Assembly: GCA_025359905.1 (NCBI GenBank)
Contig: JANYDF010000003.1
Location: 1-42,412 of the forward strand
Direction: 5' to 3'
Source of the DNA: Rhodospirillales bacterium
Lineage (GTDB): Bacteria; Pseudomonadota; Alphaproteobacteria; Acetobacterales; Acetobacteraceae
Length of the DNA stretch: 42,412 nt
A program made the translations under genes and the position numbers. This document shows positions 1-7,140 of the stretch, piece after piece. Below the pieces are notes generated by a model. It was not told where the DNA came from, did not search any database, and worked only from the letters and a program-made list of their open reading frames with translations. Each line of letters starts with the position of its first letter. Within the stretch, counting starts at the first letter, position 1.

Positions 1-503
1 GCTTCCAGACGGTAGGCGCCAACACAGGAAAGCAGCACCTCGCCTTCCTGCTCCAGATAAGCATCGAGAAACGCATCGCTAAAGCCGCGCATCGTCAGCT
101 TGGGCTTGGCCACATGATGCCACAGCCGCTGTTCGCCGCGCAGGATCAGCACGGCGGTGACCAGCGTATGGGTACGGCCGCGCAGCGCCAGCAAATGCCG
201 CCGCGCTTCGGCCATATCGCCCGGTTTGTCGAACCAGCTTCCCTCACAGACCAGCAACTGGTCGCAGCCAATCACCAGCGCATCCGGCTCGCCGCGTGCG
301 ATGCGGCGGGCTTTGAGTTCGGCAAGCAGCAGCGCCACGTCATCGGCCAAAGCCCCCTCGGCAAGAGCGCCGCGCTTCACCCCGGCTTCGTCGATATGCG
401 CGGCCCGCGCGCTAAAGCGCAGGCCCGCATGGGTGAGCAGCGACTTGCGGCTGGCCGAGGCGCTGGCGAGCACAAGGCGGGGGGTATCGGCTTGCAGGCT
501 CAT
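1..503 (-). CDS. maf: Maf/YceF-like nucleotide pyrophosphatase (3' end outside window)
   Basis: House-cleaning pyrophosphatase that hydrolyses non-canonical nucleoside triphosphates to monophosphates. The N-terminus reads [20 protein letters not shown], which carries the family SAS-x-R substrate loop, followed by AHIDEAG and by CDQLLVCEG. The Asp-Gln pair at the last site resembles the YceF branch, which prefers m7GTP, rather than the Asp-Thr seen in YhdE-type Maf; that assignment is inference. About 167 codons are visible, and family members have about 195-200 residues, so roughly 30 C-terminal residues lie off the left edge. The ATG overlaps the TGA of ppsR (ATGA), so the two genes are translationally coupled and transcribed leftward from the putative origin. 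Confidence 0.9.
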   Translation of the reverse strand, partial: MSLQADTPRLVLASASASRKSLLTHAGLRFSARAAHIDEAGVKRGALAEGALADDVALLLAELKARRIARGEPDALVIGCDQLLVCEGSWFDKPGDMAEARRHLLALRGRTHTLVTAVLILRGEQRLWHHVAKPKLTMRGFSDAFLDAYLEQEGEVLLSCVGAYRLE

Positions 504-1354
504 ACCTGGACGCTGTCGGCGCGGCGGCGGCGCTGATGCCAGGCATCCATCAATTGCAGCACCGTTGCCGCAGTTTCCTCGATGGACCGGCGGGTGACAT
601 CGACCACCGGCCAGCCGCGCTTGGTACAGAGCCGCCTTGCCCACAGCAATTCGGCCTTAACGGCCTCATGATCGACATATTCGCCGCTGTCGTGGCGTGT
701 GCCGTCGCCGCTGATCATACGCAGCCGATGGCGGCGGATTTCGATCAGCGCGTCAGCTTCCAGCGTCAGTCCAATCACCGGAGCCTGTGGGTCATCCAGC
801 CCAGGTGGATCGGGCAGGCTGGGCACCAGCGGAATATTGGCAGCCTTCACGCCGCGATTGGCCAAATAGAACGACGTGGGCGTTTTCGAACTGCGCGACA
901 CGCCGACCAGCACCACGTCGGCTTCGGCGATGCCCGCCTGGGCCTGCCCATCGTCATGCGCCAGCACATAGTGCATCGCATCGATGCGGCGGAAATAGTC
1001 GGCATCCAGCACGTATTGCCGGCCAGGGCGCGACATGGCGGTTTCGCCAAACTGCTCCTGCAACAGCGCCAGCACCGGGTCGAGCACATGCACGACCGAG
1101 ACGCCCATGCGCAGGCAGGCGGTTTCCAACTCGGCGCGCAGGCCCTTTTCGACCAGTGTCGACAGCACCGGGCCCGGCTCGGACTCAATGCCTTCCAGCA
1201 CGCGGTGCAACTGGAAGCGGGTGCGGATCAGGCTCCAGCGATGATGCACGATCGCGGCGTGTTCGAACTGCGCGATGGTGGCGCGGGCAATGGAATTCAG
1301 CGTCTCGCCGGTCGCGTCGGAGACCAGATGCAGATTGATGCGGTTCGCTGTCAT
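500..1354 (-). CDS. ppsR: Pyruvate, phosphate dikinase/PEP synthase regulatory protein (DUF299)
   Basis: Bifunctional serine/threonine kinase and Pi-dependent phosphorylase that switches PEP synthase or pyruvate phosphate dikinase off with ADP and on with phosphate. The start at 1354 gives 284 aa, usual for the family, beginning [18 protein letters not shown], the conserved N-terminus. An in-frame extension upstream is possible, but it would add about 60 low-complexity residues. A P-loop-like GVSRSSKTP lies at about residues 151-159. The gene corresponds to RP001 of Rickettsia and the first gene of Caulobacter, which border the origin on the side opposite hemE. It is followed with a 4-nt overlap by maf. 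Confidence 0.93.
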   Translation of the reverse strand: MTANRINLHLVSDATGETLNSIARATIAQFEHAAIVHHRWSLIRTRFQLHRVLEGIESEPGPVLSTLVEKGLRAELETACLRMGVSVVHVLDPVLALLQEQFGETAMSRPGRQYVLDADYFRRIDAMHYVLAHDDGQAQAGIAEADVVLVGVSRSSKTPTSFYLANRGVKAANIPLVPSLPDPPGLDDPQAPVIGLTLEADALIEIRRHRLRMISGDGTRHDSGEYVDHEAVKAELLWARRLCTKRGWPVVDVTRRSIEETAATVLQLMDAWHQRRRRADSVQV

Positions 1355-1381
1355 GGCGCCCCCAGGGACAGGATTGCGGAA

Positions 1382-1399
1382 CGAGGATAACGGGGATAA
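1382..1399 (-). promoter_or_regulatory. Two abutting DnaA-box-like 9-mers
   Basis: Read on the minus strand this is TTATCCCCG immediately followed by TTATCCTCG, two head-to-tail 9-mers sharing TTATCC with the DnaA consensus TTATCCACA. They lie 28 bp upstream of the ppsR start. They match only about 7 of 9 positions, so they would be weak boxes or sites for another factor. Confidence 0.4.
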
Positions 1400-1440
1400 C
1401 GGGGACTGCCAGCCCTGCGGCGGACCGCAGACATGATCGG

Positions 1441-1449
1441 CGGGGATAA
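1441..1449 (-). promoter_or_regulatory. DnaA-box-like 9-mer (third copy of the TTATCC repeat)
   Basis: The minus strand reads TTATCCCCG, identical to one of the pair at 1382-1399 and in the same orientation, about 40 bp away. The repetition is visible directly; binding is inferred. Confidence 0.38.
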
Positions 1450-1555
1450 CAGGGTCCGGCGCGAGTACGGTTAGCAGTTGCCGGGCTTTGTGGCGGCGTA
1501 AGGGGGATAGACTGAAGAGACCGGGTGGAATCAATCGCTTGCGTGCTGGCAGCCC

Positions 1556-1564
1556 TGTGGATGA
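1556..1564 (-). promoter_or_regulatory. DnaA-box-like site
   Basis: The minus strand reads TCATCCACA, one mismatch from the DnaA consensus TTATCCACA. It faces the plus-strand box at 1601-1609 across 36 bp, an inverted pair next to the AT-rich patch. Confidence 0.5.
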
Positions 1565-1600
1565 AACGGGGGGACAAAGCCACGCAGCGGGGGTACCACG

Positions 1601-1609
1601 TTACCCACA
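1601..1609 (+). promoter_or_regulatory. DnaA-box-like site
   Basis: The plus strand reads TTACCCACA, one mismatch from TTATCCACA, ending about 20 bp before the AT-rich patch at 1629-1657 that would be the unwinding element. Confidence 0.5.
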
Positions 1610-1631
1610 GGCCCATCTTGCGCAGCATCAA

Positions 1632-1645
1632 GACTCTTAAGATTC
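1632..1645. promoter_or_regulatory. GANTC-TTAA-GANTC methylation and CtrA-like motif
   Basis: The sequence GACTCTTAAGATTC has two GANTC sites directly flanking a TTAA tetramer, centred on the palindrome CTTAAG. GANTC is the CcrM methylation site of alphaproteobacteria and TTAA is the half-site of the cell-cycle regulator CtrA. A full TTAA-N7-TTAA box is not present. It lies in the AT-rich patch 51 bp before hemE, so it could also be promoter DNA for hemE. Confidence 0.4.
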
Positions 1646-1695
1646 TACTTAGTTAGGGTAGGCGGGCAGGAACAGATGCACGATCAGAACGCCGG

Positions 1696-2718
1696 ATGAA
1701 AAAGCGGCTTTTGCGGACGCTGGCAGGGGAGGCGGTATGGCCGCCGCCAATGTGGCTCATGCGGCAAGCGGGGCGGTATTTGCCGGAATACCGCGCAGTA
1801 CGGGCGCAAGCGGGCGATTTCATCTCATTGTGCACCACGCCGCCGCTCGCGGCCGAGGTCACGCTGCAACCGTTGCGGCGCTATGGGATGGATGCGGCGA
1901 TCCTGTTCAGCGACATCCTCATGCTGCCATGGGCGCTGGGACAAGGTTTACGGTTCAGCGAGGGTGAAGGCCCCGTGCTGCCGCCGCTGCGCACCAGCGA
2001 AGATCTGGCCAAGCTGGACCGCAGCAAGCTGCAAGGGGCGATTGAGCCGATTCTGGACACGGTGCGCCGGGTGCGCGCCGAAGTGGGCGATGCGACGCTG
2101 ATTGGATTTGCCGGGGCGCCGTTCACGGTGGCTTGCTACATGGTCGAAGGCCACGGCTCGAAGGAATTCGCCGCTGTCCGCACCATGGCGTACCGCGATC
2201 CGGTGATGTTCGGCGCGTTGATCGATCTGTTGGTCGAAACGACAGTGGAATACCTAGCGGCGCAGATCGATGCGGGCGCCGAGACGGTCATGCTGTTCGA
2301 TAGCTGGGCGGGCGTGCTGCCGCCGGCGCTATTTCGCGCCTACGTGATCGCACCGGCCATCCGGATCGTGAATGCGCTGCACGCGCGCTATCCGCATGTG
2401 CCGGTCATCGGCTTTCCGCGCGGCGGCGGCTTGTTGATCCGCGAATATGCCGACCGCACCGGCGTGCAGGGTCTGGGCATCGACACGACGGTGGACCCGG
2501 TGCTCGCTGCGGCTCTGGTGCCGCTCAACGTGGCACTGCAAGGCAATCTTGACCCAATGCTACTGGAAGCGGGCGGGCCAGCCATGGAGGAGCACACCCA
2601 CTCCATTCTGGACGCCATGCGCGGGCGGCCATTCATCTTCAACTTGGGTCACGGCATCGTGCCGTCCACTTCGCCGGAGCATGTGGCGGAACTGGTTCGT
2701 ATCGTCCGTGCCGCTTGA
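1696..2718 (+). CDS. hemE: Uroporphyrinogen decarboxylase
   Basis: Cytoplasmic enzyme that decarboxylates the four acetate side chains of uroporphyrinogen III to give coproporphyrinogen III in haem synthesis. The 340-aa length is normal. The signature MRQAGRYLPEYR is at about residues 22-33, the active-site Asp is in FSDIL at about residue 74, and the C-terminal FNLGHGI is present. It is the first gene to the right of the putative origin. hemH starts 31 bp downstream, so hemE, hemH and the following HAD gene are probably one transcript. Its position beside the origin matches Caulobacter and Rickettsia. Confidence 0.97.
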   Translation: MKKRLLRTLAGEAVWPPPMWLMRQAGRYLPEYRAVRAQAGDFISLCTTPPLAAEVTLQPLRRYGMDAAILFSDILMLPWALGQGLRFSEGEGPVLPPLRTSEDLAKLDRSKLQGAIEPILDTVRRVRAEVGDATLIGFAGAPFTVACYMVEGHGSKEFAAVRTMAYRDPVMFGALIDLLVETTVEYLAAQIDAGAETVMLFDSWAGVLPPALFRAYVIAPAIRIVNALHARYPHVPVIGFPRGGGLLIREYADRTGVQGLGIDTTVDPVLAAALVPLNVALQGNLDPMLLEAGGPAMEEHTHSILDAMRGRPFIFNLGHGIVPSTSPEHVAELVRIVRAA

Positions 2719-2749
2719 CCTACGGCGCGGGTCCGCCACCTTGACTGGA

Positions 2750-3853
2750 ATGACCCGCGCCAAAGTAGCCATTGTGCTGTTCAATCTCGGCGGGCCGGAC
2801 AAGCCAGAGTCGGTCCGCCCGTTCCTGATCAACTTGTTTACCGACCCCGCCATCCTGCGGGTGCCGTTCTTTGTGCGCCCGCTGCTGGCGCGCATTATCG
2901 CCTACGCCCGCACCAAACCGGCCACGGCGAACTACGCCTATCTCGGCGGCAAGTCGCCACTGCTGGAGTTGACGCAGGAACAAGGCCGGGCACTGGAAAG
3001 CGCGTTGCCGGAGTTGAACGCCCGCTGTTTCGTGGCCATGCGCTATTGGCACCCGTTCAGCCTGCAAGCCGCCCGGGCGGTGAAGGCGTGGGACCCGGAT
3101 GAGGTGATTTTGCTGCCGCTTTACCCGCAGTACTCAACCACGACCACCGGCAGCAGCCTGACGGCGTGGCGTGACGCGGCGGCGCGGGCTGGGCTGATGA
3201 AGCCGGTGACGACAATTTGCTGTTACCACTCGGACAGCGACTTTGCTGCGGCCACGGCGGCGCTGGTGCGGACCAGCTACCATAAAGCCCGGGCGGCGCT
3301 GGACCCGAGCGTGCCGTTGCGGGTGTTGTTTTCAGCGCATGGGCTGCCAGAAGTCATCATCAACGCCGGCGATCCGTATCAGTACCAGGTCGAGCAAACC
3401 GTGGCCAGCGTGGTGCACAAGCTGGCGATGCCCGAATTGGAGCATCGGATTTGCTACCAGTCGCGCGCCACGCCGCAAAAATGGATCGGTCCGTCCACCG
3501 AACAGGAAATCGAGCAAGCGGCCACCGATAAGACAGCGCTGCTGGTGGTGCCGATTGCATTCGTGTCCGAACATTCGGAAACGTTGGTCGAGCTGGATAT
3601 TGAATACCGCGAGATTGCCGAACAGCTTGGCGTTCCAGGTTATTTTCGTACCCCAGCGCAGAATTCGGACCCTGGATTTATTGCAGCCCTGGCGGGCTTG
3701 GTGCGGCATGGCCGGTCTGAGGGGGTGGGTTTGTGCAGTTACGGCCACGGGCGCACCTGTCCGGCGAAACATGTCGATTGCCCGCACGCGCGCGCCGGGA
3801 TCGAAGCGCCTGCGGGTCCGGCTCTCTCAGTCGTTTTGGCGGAAGCAGCGTGA
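2750..3853 (+). CDS. hemH: Ferrochelatase, with candidate iron-sulfur cysteines
   Basis: Inserts Fe(II) into protoporphyrin IX, the last step of haem synthesis, at the inner membrane. The ATG at 2750 gives 367 aa beginning MTRAKVAIVLFNLGGPDKPE. The catalytic His is in FSAHGLP (about H197) and the second active-site motif is SEHSETLVELD (Glu about 277). The C-terminus carries three cysteines at about 329, 337 and 344, and a further C158 is in the core (ICCYH, also C157). Ferrochelatases with a [2Fe-2S] cluster are known in Caulobacter and mycobacteria, and this arrangement suggests one here. The stop overlaps the GTG of the next gene. Confidence 0.95.
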   Translation: MTRAKVAIVLFNLGGPDKPESVRPFLINLFTDPAILRVPFFVRPLLARIIAYARTKPATANYAYLGGKSPLLELTQEQGRALESALPELNARCFVAMRYWHPFSLQAARAVKAWDPDEVILLPLYPQYSTTTTGSSLTAWRDAAARAGLMKPVTTICCYHSDSDFAAATAALVRTSYHKARAALDPSVPLRVLFSAHGLPEVIINAGDPYQYQVEQTVASVVHKLAMPELEHRICYQSRATPQKWIGPSTEQEIEQAATDKTALLVVPIAFVSEHSETLVELDIEYREIAEQLGVPGYFRTPAQNSDPGFIAALAGLVRHGRSEGVGLCSYGHGRTCPAKHVDCPHARAGIEAPAGPALSVVLAEAA

Positions 3854-4548
3854 CGCCGCTCGATTTGATGCTCCGGCGCAGCGCACCGCTGCGGCTGGTG
3901 ATTTTCGATTGCGATGGCGTGCTGGTCGATTCCGAGCCGGTATCCAATCGTATCCTGGCGGAGGATTTGTCGGCCCGCGGCTGGGCGATGACCACGGACG
4001 AGGCGATCCACAACTTCATGGGCACCACGCTGCGCGACATGCACCCGCTGATCGAGGCTAAGCTTGCAAAGCCGTTGCCGGATAGCTGGATCGCTGAGAT
4101 TACCACGCAGATTGTCGATGCCTTAGCGCACGAATCGACGGCTATTCCGGGAGCCGTGGCAGCATTGCAGGCGGTCACGGCACTCGGCCTGCCATGGCGT
4201 GTGGCCTCAAATTCGTCGCATGAGGAGATGCGCGCCAAGTTTGCCCGCATTGGCATCGCCGACTTGGTCGCTGGACGCGTGCTCAGCCACACCGATGTGG
4301 CGGCCGGCAAACCGGCGCCTGACCTTTATTTGGCGGCAGCAGCAGCGGGTGGCGTGTCGCCATCGGAGTGTGTGGTCATCGAAGATTCGGTGCCCGGTGT
4401 GCTGGCTGCAATCGCTGCAGGCATGGATTGTTTAGGTTTTGCACCGCATTCGGACGGGGCCCACTTGCGCGCTGCTGGCGCTGTGCCGTTCCATGCGATG
4501 GCTGAGCTTGCTGGGCTCATCCAAGCGGCGCGGCGGCGGGCGGCTTAA
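3850..4548 (+). CDS. HAD-superfamily phosphatase (phosphoglycolate phosphatase/beta-phosphoglucomutase-like)
   Basis: Haloacid dehalogenase-type hydrolase acting on a small phosphorylated metabolite that cannot be named from sequence. The motif I nucleophile is in FDCDGVLVDSE (D20 and D22 counting from the GTG), the motif II Ser is in ASNSS, the motif III Lys is in GKPAPDLY and the motif IV acid is in VIEDSVPG. The helical cap lies between motifs I and II. The GTG start overlaps the hemH stop (GTGA); an ATG at 3868 is an alternative. With the GTG the protein has 232 aa. It sits between hemH and hemJ, so a link to haem metabolism is possible by position only. Confidence 0.88.
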   Translation: MTPLDLMLRRSAPLRLVIFDCDGVLVDSEPVSNRILAEDLSARGWAMTTDEAIHNFMGTTLRDMHPLIEAKLAKPLPDSWIAEITTQIVDALAHESTAIPGAVAALQAVTALGLPWRVASNSSHEEMRAKFARIGIADLVAGRVLSHTDVAAGKPAPDLYLAAAAAGGVSPSECVVIEDSVPGVLAAIAAGMDCLGFAPHSDGAHLRAAGAVPFHAMAELAGLIQAARRRAA

Positions 4549-4576
4549 CCAGCGCTTTGCGCAAGGAACGGCAACG

Positions 4577-5023
4577 ATGAACGCGCTAGTCGACCTCTAT
4601 CTGTGGGTGAAGGCGCTGCACGTCATCAGCTTCGTTGCCTGGATGGCTGGGCTGTTCTACTTGCCGCGGCTGTTTGTGTACCATTGCGCGGTCAAGCCGG
4701 GTTCGGAGGAGAGCGAGCGCTTCAAAGTCATGGAACGCCGTCTGCTCAAGCAGATCACCACACCTGCGATGATCGCCACCGTGGTGTTTGGCGCGTTGCT
4801 GGTGGCAACCCCCGGTGTGGTCGACTGGACGGCGGGGTGGTGGCACGTGAAGCTGCTGGCGCTGCTGATCATGCTGGGCTTCCACGGCAAACTGTCGCGC
4901 TGGCGCCGTGACTTCCTGGAAGATCGCAACACGCGGTCTCATCGGTTCTACCGGTTCGCCAACGAAATTCCGACCGTTCTGATGCTCGTCATCGTCATCA
5001 TGGTCATCGTAAAGCCGTTCTGA
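4577..5023 (+). CDS. hemJ: Protoporphyrinogen oxidase HemJ
   Basis: Integral membrane enzyme that oxidises protoporphyrinogen IX to protoporphyrin IX, the substrate of HemH. The protein has 148 aa and about four membrane helices, with an early His in LHVISFVAWMAGLFYLPRLF and a later FHGKLSRWRR, both typical of the UPF0093/TIGR00701 family often labelled CopD-like. The ATG at 4577 follows a GGAACGGCAACG leader and leaves 28 bp after the HAD gene. hemE-hemJ-rho order is common in alphaproteobacteria. With hemE and hemH it gives three late haem steps in one cluster. Confidence 0.92.
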   Translation: MNALVDLYLWVKALHVISFVAWMAGLFYLPRLFVYHCAVKPGSEESERFKVMERRLLKQITTPAMIATVVFGALLVATPGVVDWTAGWWHVKLLALLIMLGFHGKLSRWRRDFLEDRNTRSHRFYRFANEIPTVLMLVIVIMVIVKPF

Positions 5024-5322
5024 GCTGGGCAATTTTTGTGTGGGCCGCGGGCGGCGGGTCTTGAACGGCAACTCTGGCCGTCTATTTGTCCGTTGACGTG
5101 GCAGCCACGGCTCCATAGGTTGCCCTCGACGAAGGTAGCTTGCCGTACGGTGGCTATCGCGCTCTCTTTTGCTGCTCCCCCTCCTGCTGGGACAGATCTG
5201 GTCTGCTGAGCGGTATCGACCGCTCTGAGGCTGGTTGCCGAACATACGGACCCCTGTGTCCGCGGTTTTCCCGTTCGGTGCTGTTCCCGTCTCCCAATCG
5301 AACCTGTCTCCGGGGCCTCCCG
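5024..5322 (+). promoter_or_regulatory. Long 5' leader of rho, C-rich, with hairpins
   Basis: This 299-bp stretch between hemJ and rho has no ATG-initiated ORF. The half nearest rho is rich in C and in pyrimidine-C steps, with few purine runs, as in Rho utilisation sites. A perfect 7-bp hairpin (5208-5214 with 5219-5225, loop ATCG) and a smaller one (5247-5251 with 5258-5262) precede the C-rich run up to the start codon. In E. coli, rho represses itself by premature termination in its leader; the same control here is inference. Confidence 0.45.
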
Positions 5323-6597
5323 ATGCATCTTGCCGAACTTAAAGCCAAATCTCCGGCGGACCTGCTGAGTTTCGCAGAGTCGCTGCAGATCGAAAACGCG
5401 TCCTCCCTGCGCAAGCAGGACATGATGTTCGCCATCCTCAAGACGCTCGCGGAAAACGAGCAGGCCATTCATGGCGAAGGCACGCTGGAAATCCTGCCCG
5501 ACGGGTTCGGTTTCCTGCGCAGCGCTGACAGCAACTATTTGCCTGGTCCGGACGACATTTACGTTTCGCCCTCTCAGGTGCGCCGCTTCGGCCTGCGCAC
5601 TGGCGATTCGGTCGAAGGCCAGATCCGCTCGCCCAAGGATGGCGAACGCTATTTCGCGCTGCTCAAGGTCAACACGATTAATTTCGAAGCGCCGGAAGCG
5701 GTTAAGCACCGGATCAACTTCGACAACCTGACGCCGCTGTATCCAGATCGCCGCCTGAAGATGGAACTGGAGAATTTCCAGTCCGTCGCCAAGGGCCCGC
5801 AGAAGGACATGACGCCGCGGGTGATCGATCTGATCTCGCCCATCGGGCGTGGCCAGCGCGCCCTGATCGTGGCGCCGCCGCGCACCGGCAAGACGGTGAT
5901 GCTGCAAAATATCGCCACCGCGATCAGCCACAACCATCCCGACGTCTTCCTGATCGTGCTGCTGATCGATGAGCGGCCCGAAGAAGTCACCGACATGGCG
6001 CGCACGGTGAAGGGCGAGGTGATTGCCTCAACCTTCGATGAGCCGGCGACGCGGCACGTGCAGGTCACGGAAATGGTGCTGGAAAAGGCCAAGCGGCTTG
6101 TCGAGCACAAACGCGACGTGGTGATCCTGCTCGACAGCATCACCCGTCTCGCCCGCGCCTACAACACCGTGGTGCCGAGCAGCGGCAAGGTGTTGACCGG
6201 CGGCGTGGACGCCAATGCGCTGCAGCGCCCGAAGCGCTTCTTCGGCGCCGCGCGCAATATCGAGGAAGGCGGCAGCCTGACCATCATCGCCACGGCGCTG
6301 ATCGACACCGGCAGCCGCATGGACGAAGTGATCTTCGAAGAGTTCAAGGGCACCGGCAACTCGGAAATCATTCTGGACCGTAAGCTGTCCGACAAGCGCA
6401 CCTTCCCGGCCATCGACATCACCAAGTCGGGCACCCGCAAGGAAGAGTTGCTGGTCGATCGCGCCACGCTGTCCAAGATGTGGGTGCTGCGCTGCATCCT
6501 GAACCCGATGGGCACGATGGATGCGATGGACTTCCTGCTGGACAAGCTGAAATACAGCAAGACCAACCAGGACTTCTTCGACGCGATGAATACTTAA
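5323..6597 (+). CDS. rho: Transcription termination factor Rho
   Basis: Hexameric RNA-dependent ATPase/translocase that ends transcription at C-rich unstructured RNA. The protein has 424 aa from the ATG at 5323 ([20 protein letters not shown]), the conserved N-terminus. The N-terminal helical and cold-shock-like RNA-binding domain includes [20 protein letters not shown]; the ATPase core has Walker A APPRTGKT, Walker [14 protein letters not shown] and the R-loop region [12 protein letters not shown]. There is no long insertion as in actinobacterial Rho. It is followed by a strong hairpin terminator and preceded by an unusually long leader that may mediate autoregulation. Confidence 0.98.
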   Translation: MHLAELKAKSPADLLSFAESLQIENASSLRKQDMMFAILKTLAENEQAIHGEGTLEILPDGFGFLRSADSNYLPGPDDIYVSPSQVRRFGLRTGDSVEGQIRSPKDGERYFALLKVNTINFEAPEAVKHRINFDNLTPLYPDRRLKMELENFQSVAKGPQKDMTPRVIDLISPIGRGQRALIVAPPRTGKTVMLQNIATAISHNHPDVFLIVLLIDERPEEVTDMARTVKGEVIASTFDEPATRHVQVTEMVLEKAKRLVEHKRDVVILLDSITRLARAYNTVVPSSGKVLTGGVDANALQRPKRFFGAARNIEEGGSLTIIATALIDTGSRMDEVIFEEFKGTGNSEIILDRKLSDKRTFPAIDITKSGTRKEELLVDRATLSKMWVLRCILNPMGTMDAMDFLLDKLKYSKTNQDFFDAMNT

Positions 6598-6614
6598 CGC
6601 AAGACGAGTGTAAC

Positions 6615-6656
6615 AAAAATCCGGTGCAGCAGGGAAACTGCTGCACCGGATTTTTT
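6615..6656 (+). terminator. Rho-independent terminator after rho
   Basis: A perfect inverted repeat (6621-6632 with 6638-6649, loop GGAAA) is extended by A5T pairing with A and T6. It gives an approximately 18-bp stem with a six-T run, and begins 18 bp after the rho stop. The flanking A run also makes it usable in the reverse direction. It is a strong intrinsic terminator by eye. Confidence 0.92.
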
Positions 6657-6779
6657 CACTTTTCATTCATTGGGTGGATAGCTGTATTCGGCTAAAACAT
6701 TGCCGAAGCCGCCAACGAGCCGATACTAAACAAGCCGGATTTCTGCGCGCGGAATAGCTGGGTTTGCCATGTTTGCGTG

Positions 6780-6955
6780 TAATACCAAATCTCTTGGGCG
6801 AGAACCCATGATCCATGGAATCGTCATCGCCGGGCTTGCCCCGGCGTTCCATGCCAACGCTCGGTGCTCGACGCCTGATGCTCTGTGCGGCGCCATGGAT
6901 TGCCGGGTCAAGCCCGGCAACGACGATGAGGCTTGGTCAGCGCGATTTGGTATTA
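6780..6955. repeat. Palindromic intergenic element with 11-bp terminal inverted repeats
   Basis: The 176-bp element is bounded by TAATACCAAAT (6780-6790) and its exact reverse complement ATTTGGTATTA (6945-6955). Inside, 6820-6840 and 6907-6926 are imperfect reverse complements built on GCCGGGCTTG/CAAGCCCGGC, so the whole can fold as a long hairpin with sub-hairpins. No protein is encoded and no target duplication is obvious. It resembles non-autonomous MITE-like elements or the dispersed GC-rich palindromes common between genes in alphaproteobacteria. The rest of 6661-7047 shows nothing I recognise. Confidence 0.6.
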
Positions 6956-7047
6956 TTGTTAGCGGATGGCGGGCCGGGCCGCCTCGTATCGGAATCTACT
7001 CAACGCGAGCTGCGCTCACGGCCGTTTTTGCCGTTGCAAGGATAATA

Positions 7048-7129
7048 TGCCCACCACCGGACTCGAACCGGTACGCCCAAAGGACTGCGGATTTTAAGTC
7101 CGCTGCGTCTACCATTCCGCCAGGCGGGC
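7048..7129 (-). tRNA. tRNA-Leu (anticodon UAA)
   Basis: Read on the minus strand the gene starts GCCCGCC, which pairs with GGTGGGC at the 3' end (one G-T wobble), with discriminator A. The anticodon arm is GCGGA-CTTAAAA-TCCGC, giving anticodon UAA. The variable arm is extended as in class II tRNAs, and the T arm has the TTCGAGT loop closed by ACCGG/CCGGT. The CCA end is not encoded. It lies 11 bp downstream of the stop of the hydroxyacid dehydrogenase on the same strand, so it may be co-transcribed with it. Confidence 0.93.
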
Positions 7130-7140
7130 ACACGCCGGCA

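Larger units (their letters stand above)
1355..1695. other. oriC: Probable chromosomal replication origin (oriC) between ppsR and hemE
   Basis: This 341-bp gap has no plausible gene. It holds DnaA-box-like 9-mers in both orientations: TTACCCACA at 1601-1609 on the plus strand, TCATCCACA at 1556-1564 on the minus strand, and three minus-strand TTATCC-starting 9-mers at 1382-1399 and 1441-1449. An unusually AT-rich patch lies at about 1629-1657, followed by hemE. Three GANTC sites (1528-1532, 1632-1636, 1641-1645) are the CcrM methylation target known from alphaproteobacteria. Flanking genes diverge, as expected at an origin. Established knowledge: in Caulobacter and Rickettsia the origin lies between the RP001/ppsR homologue and hemE. 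The call combines synteny with visible motifs; the gap must also hold promoters for ppsR and hemE. Confidence 0.72.

Noticed and set aside
1637-1652. Full CtrA box (TTAA-N7-TTAA) in the origin
   Set aside because: Only one TTAA is present. The second half reads TTAG at a spacing of eight, so I report only a half-site with flanking GANTC.
2447-2749. Extended N-terminus of ferrochelatase starting inside hemE
   Set aside because: The extra 101 residues overlap hemE and do not resemble any domain. The ATG at 2750 gives the family N-terminus.
6661-7129. Integrated element using tRNA-Leu as attachment site
   Set aside because: No integrase gene and no repeat of the tRNA 3' end is present in the neighbourhood.
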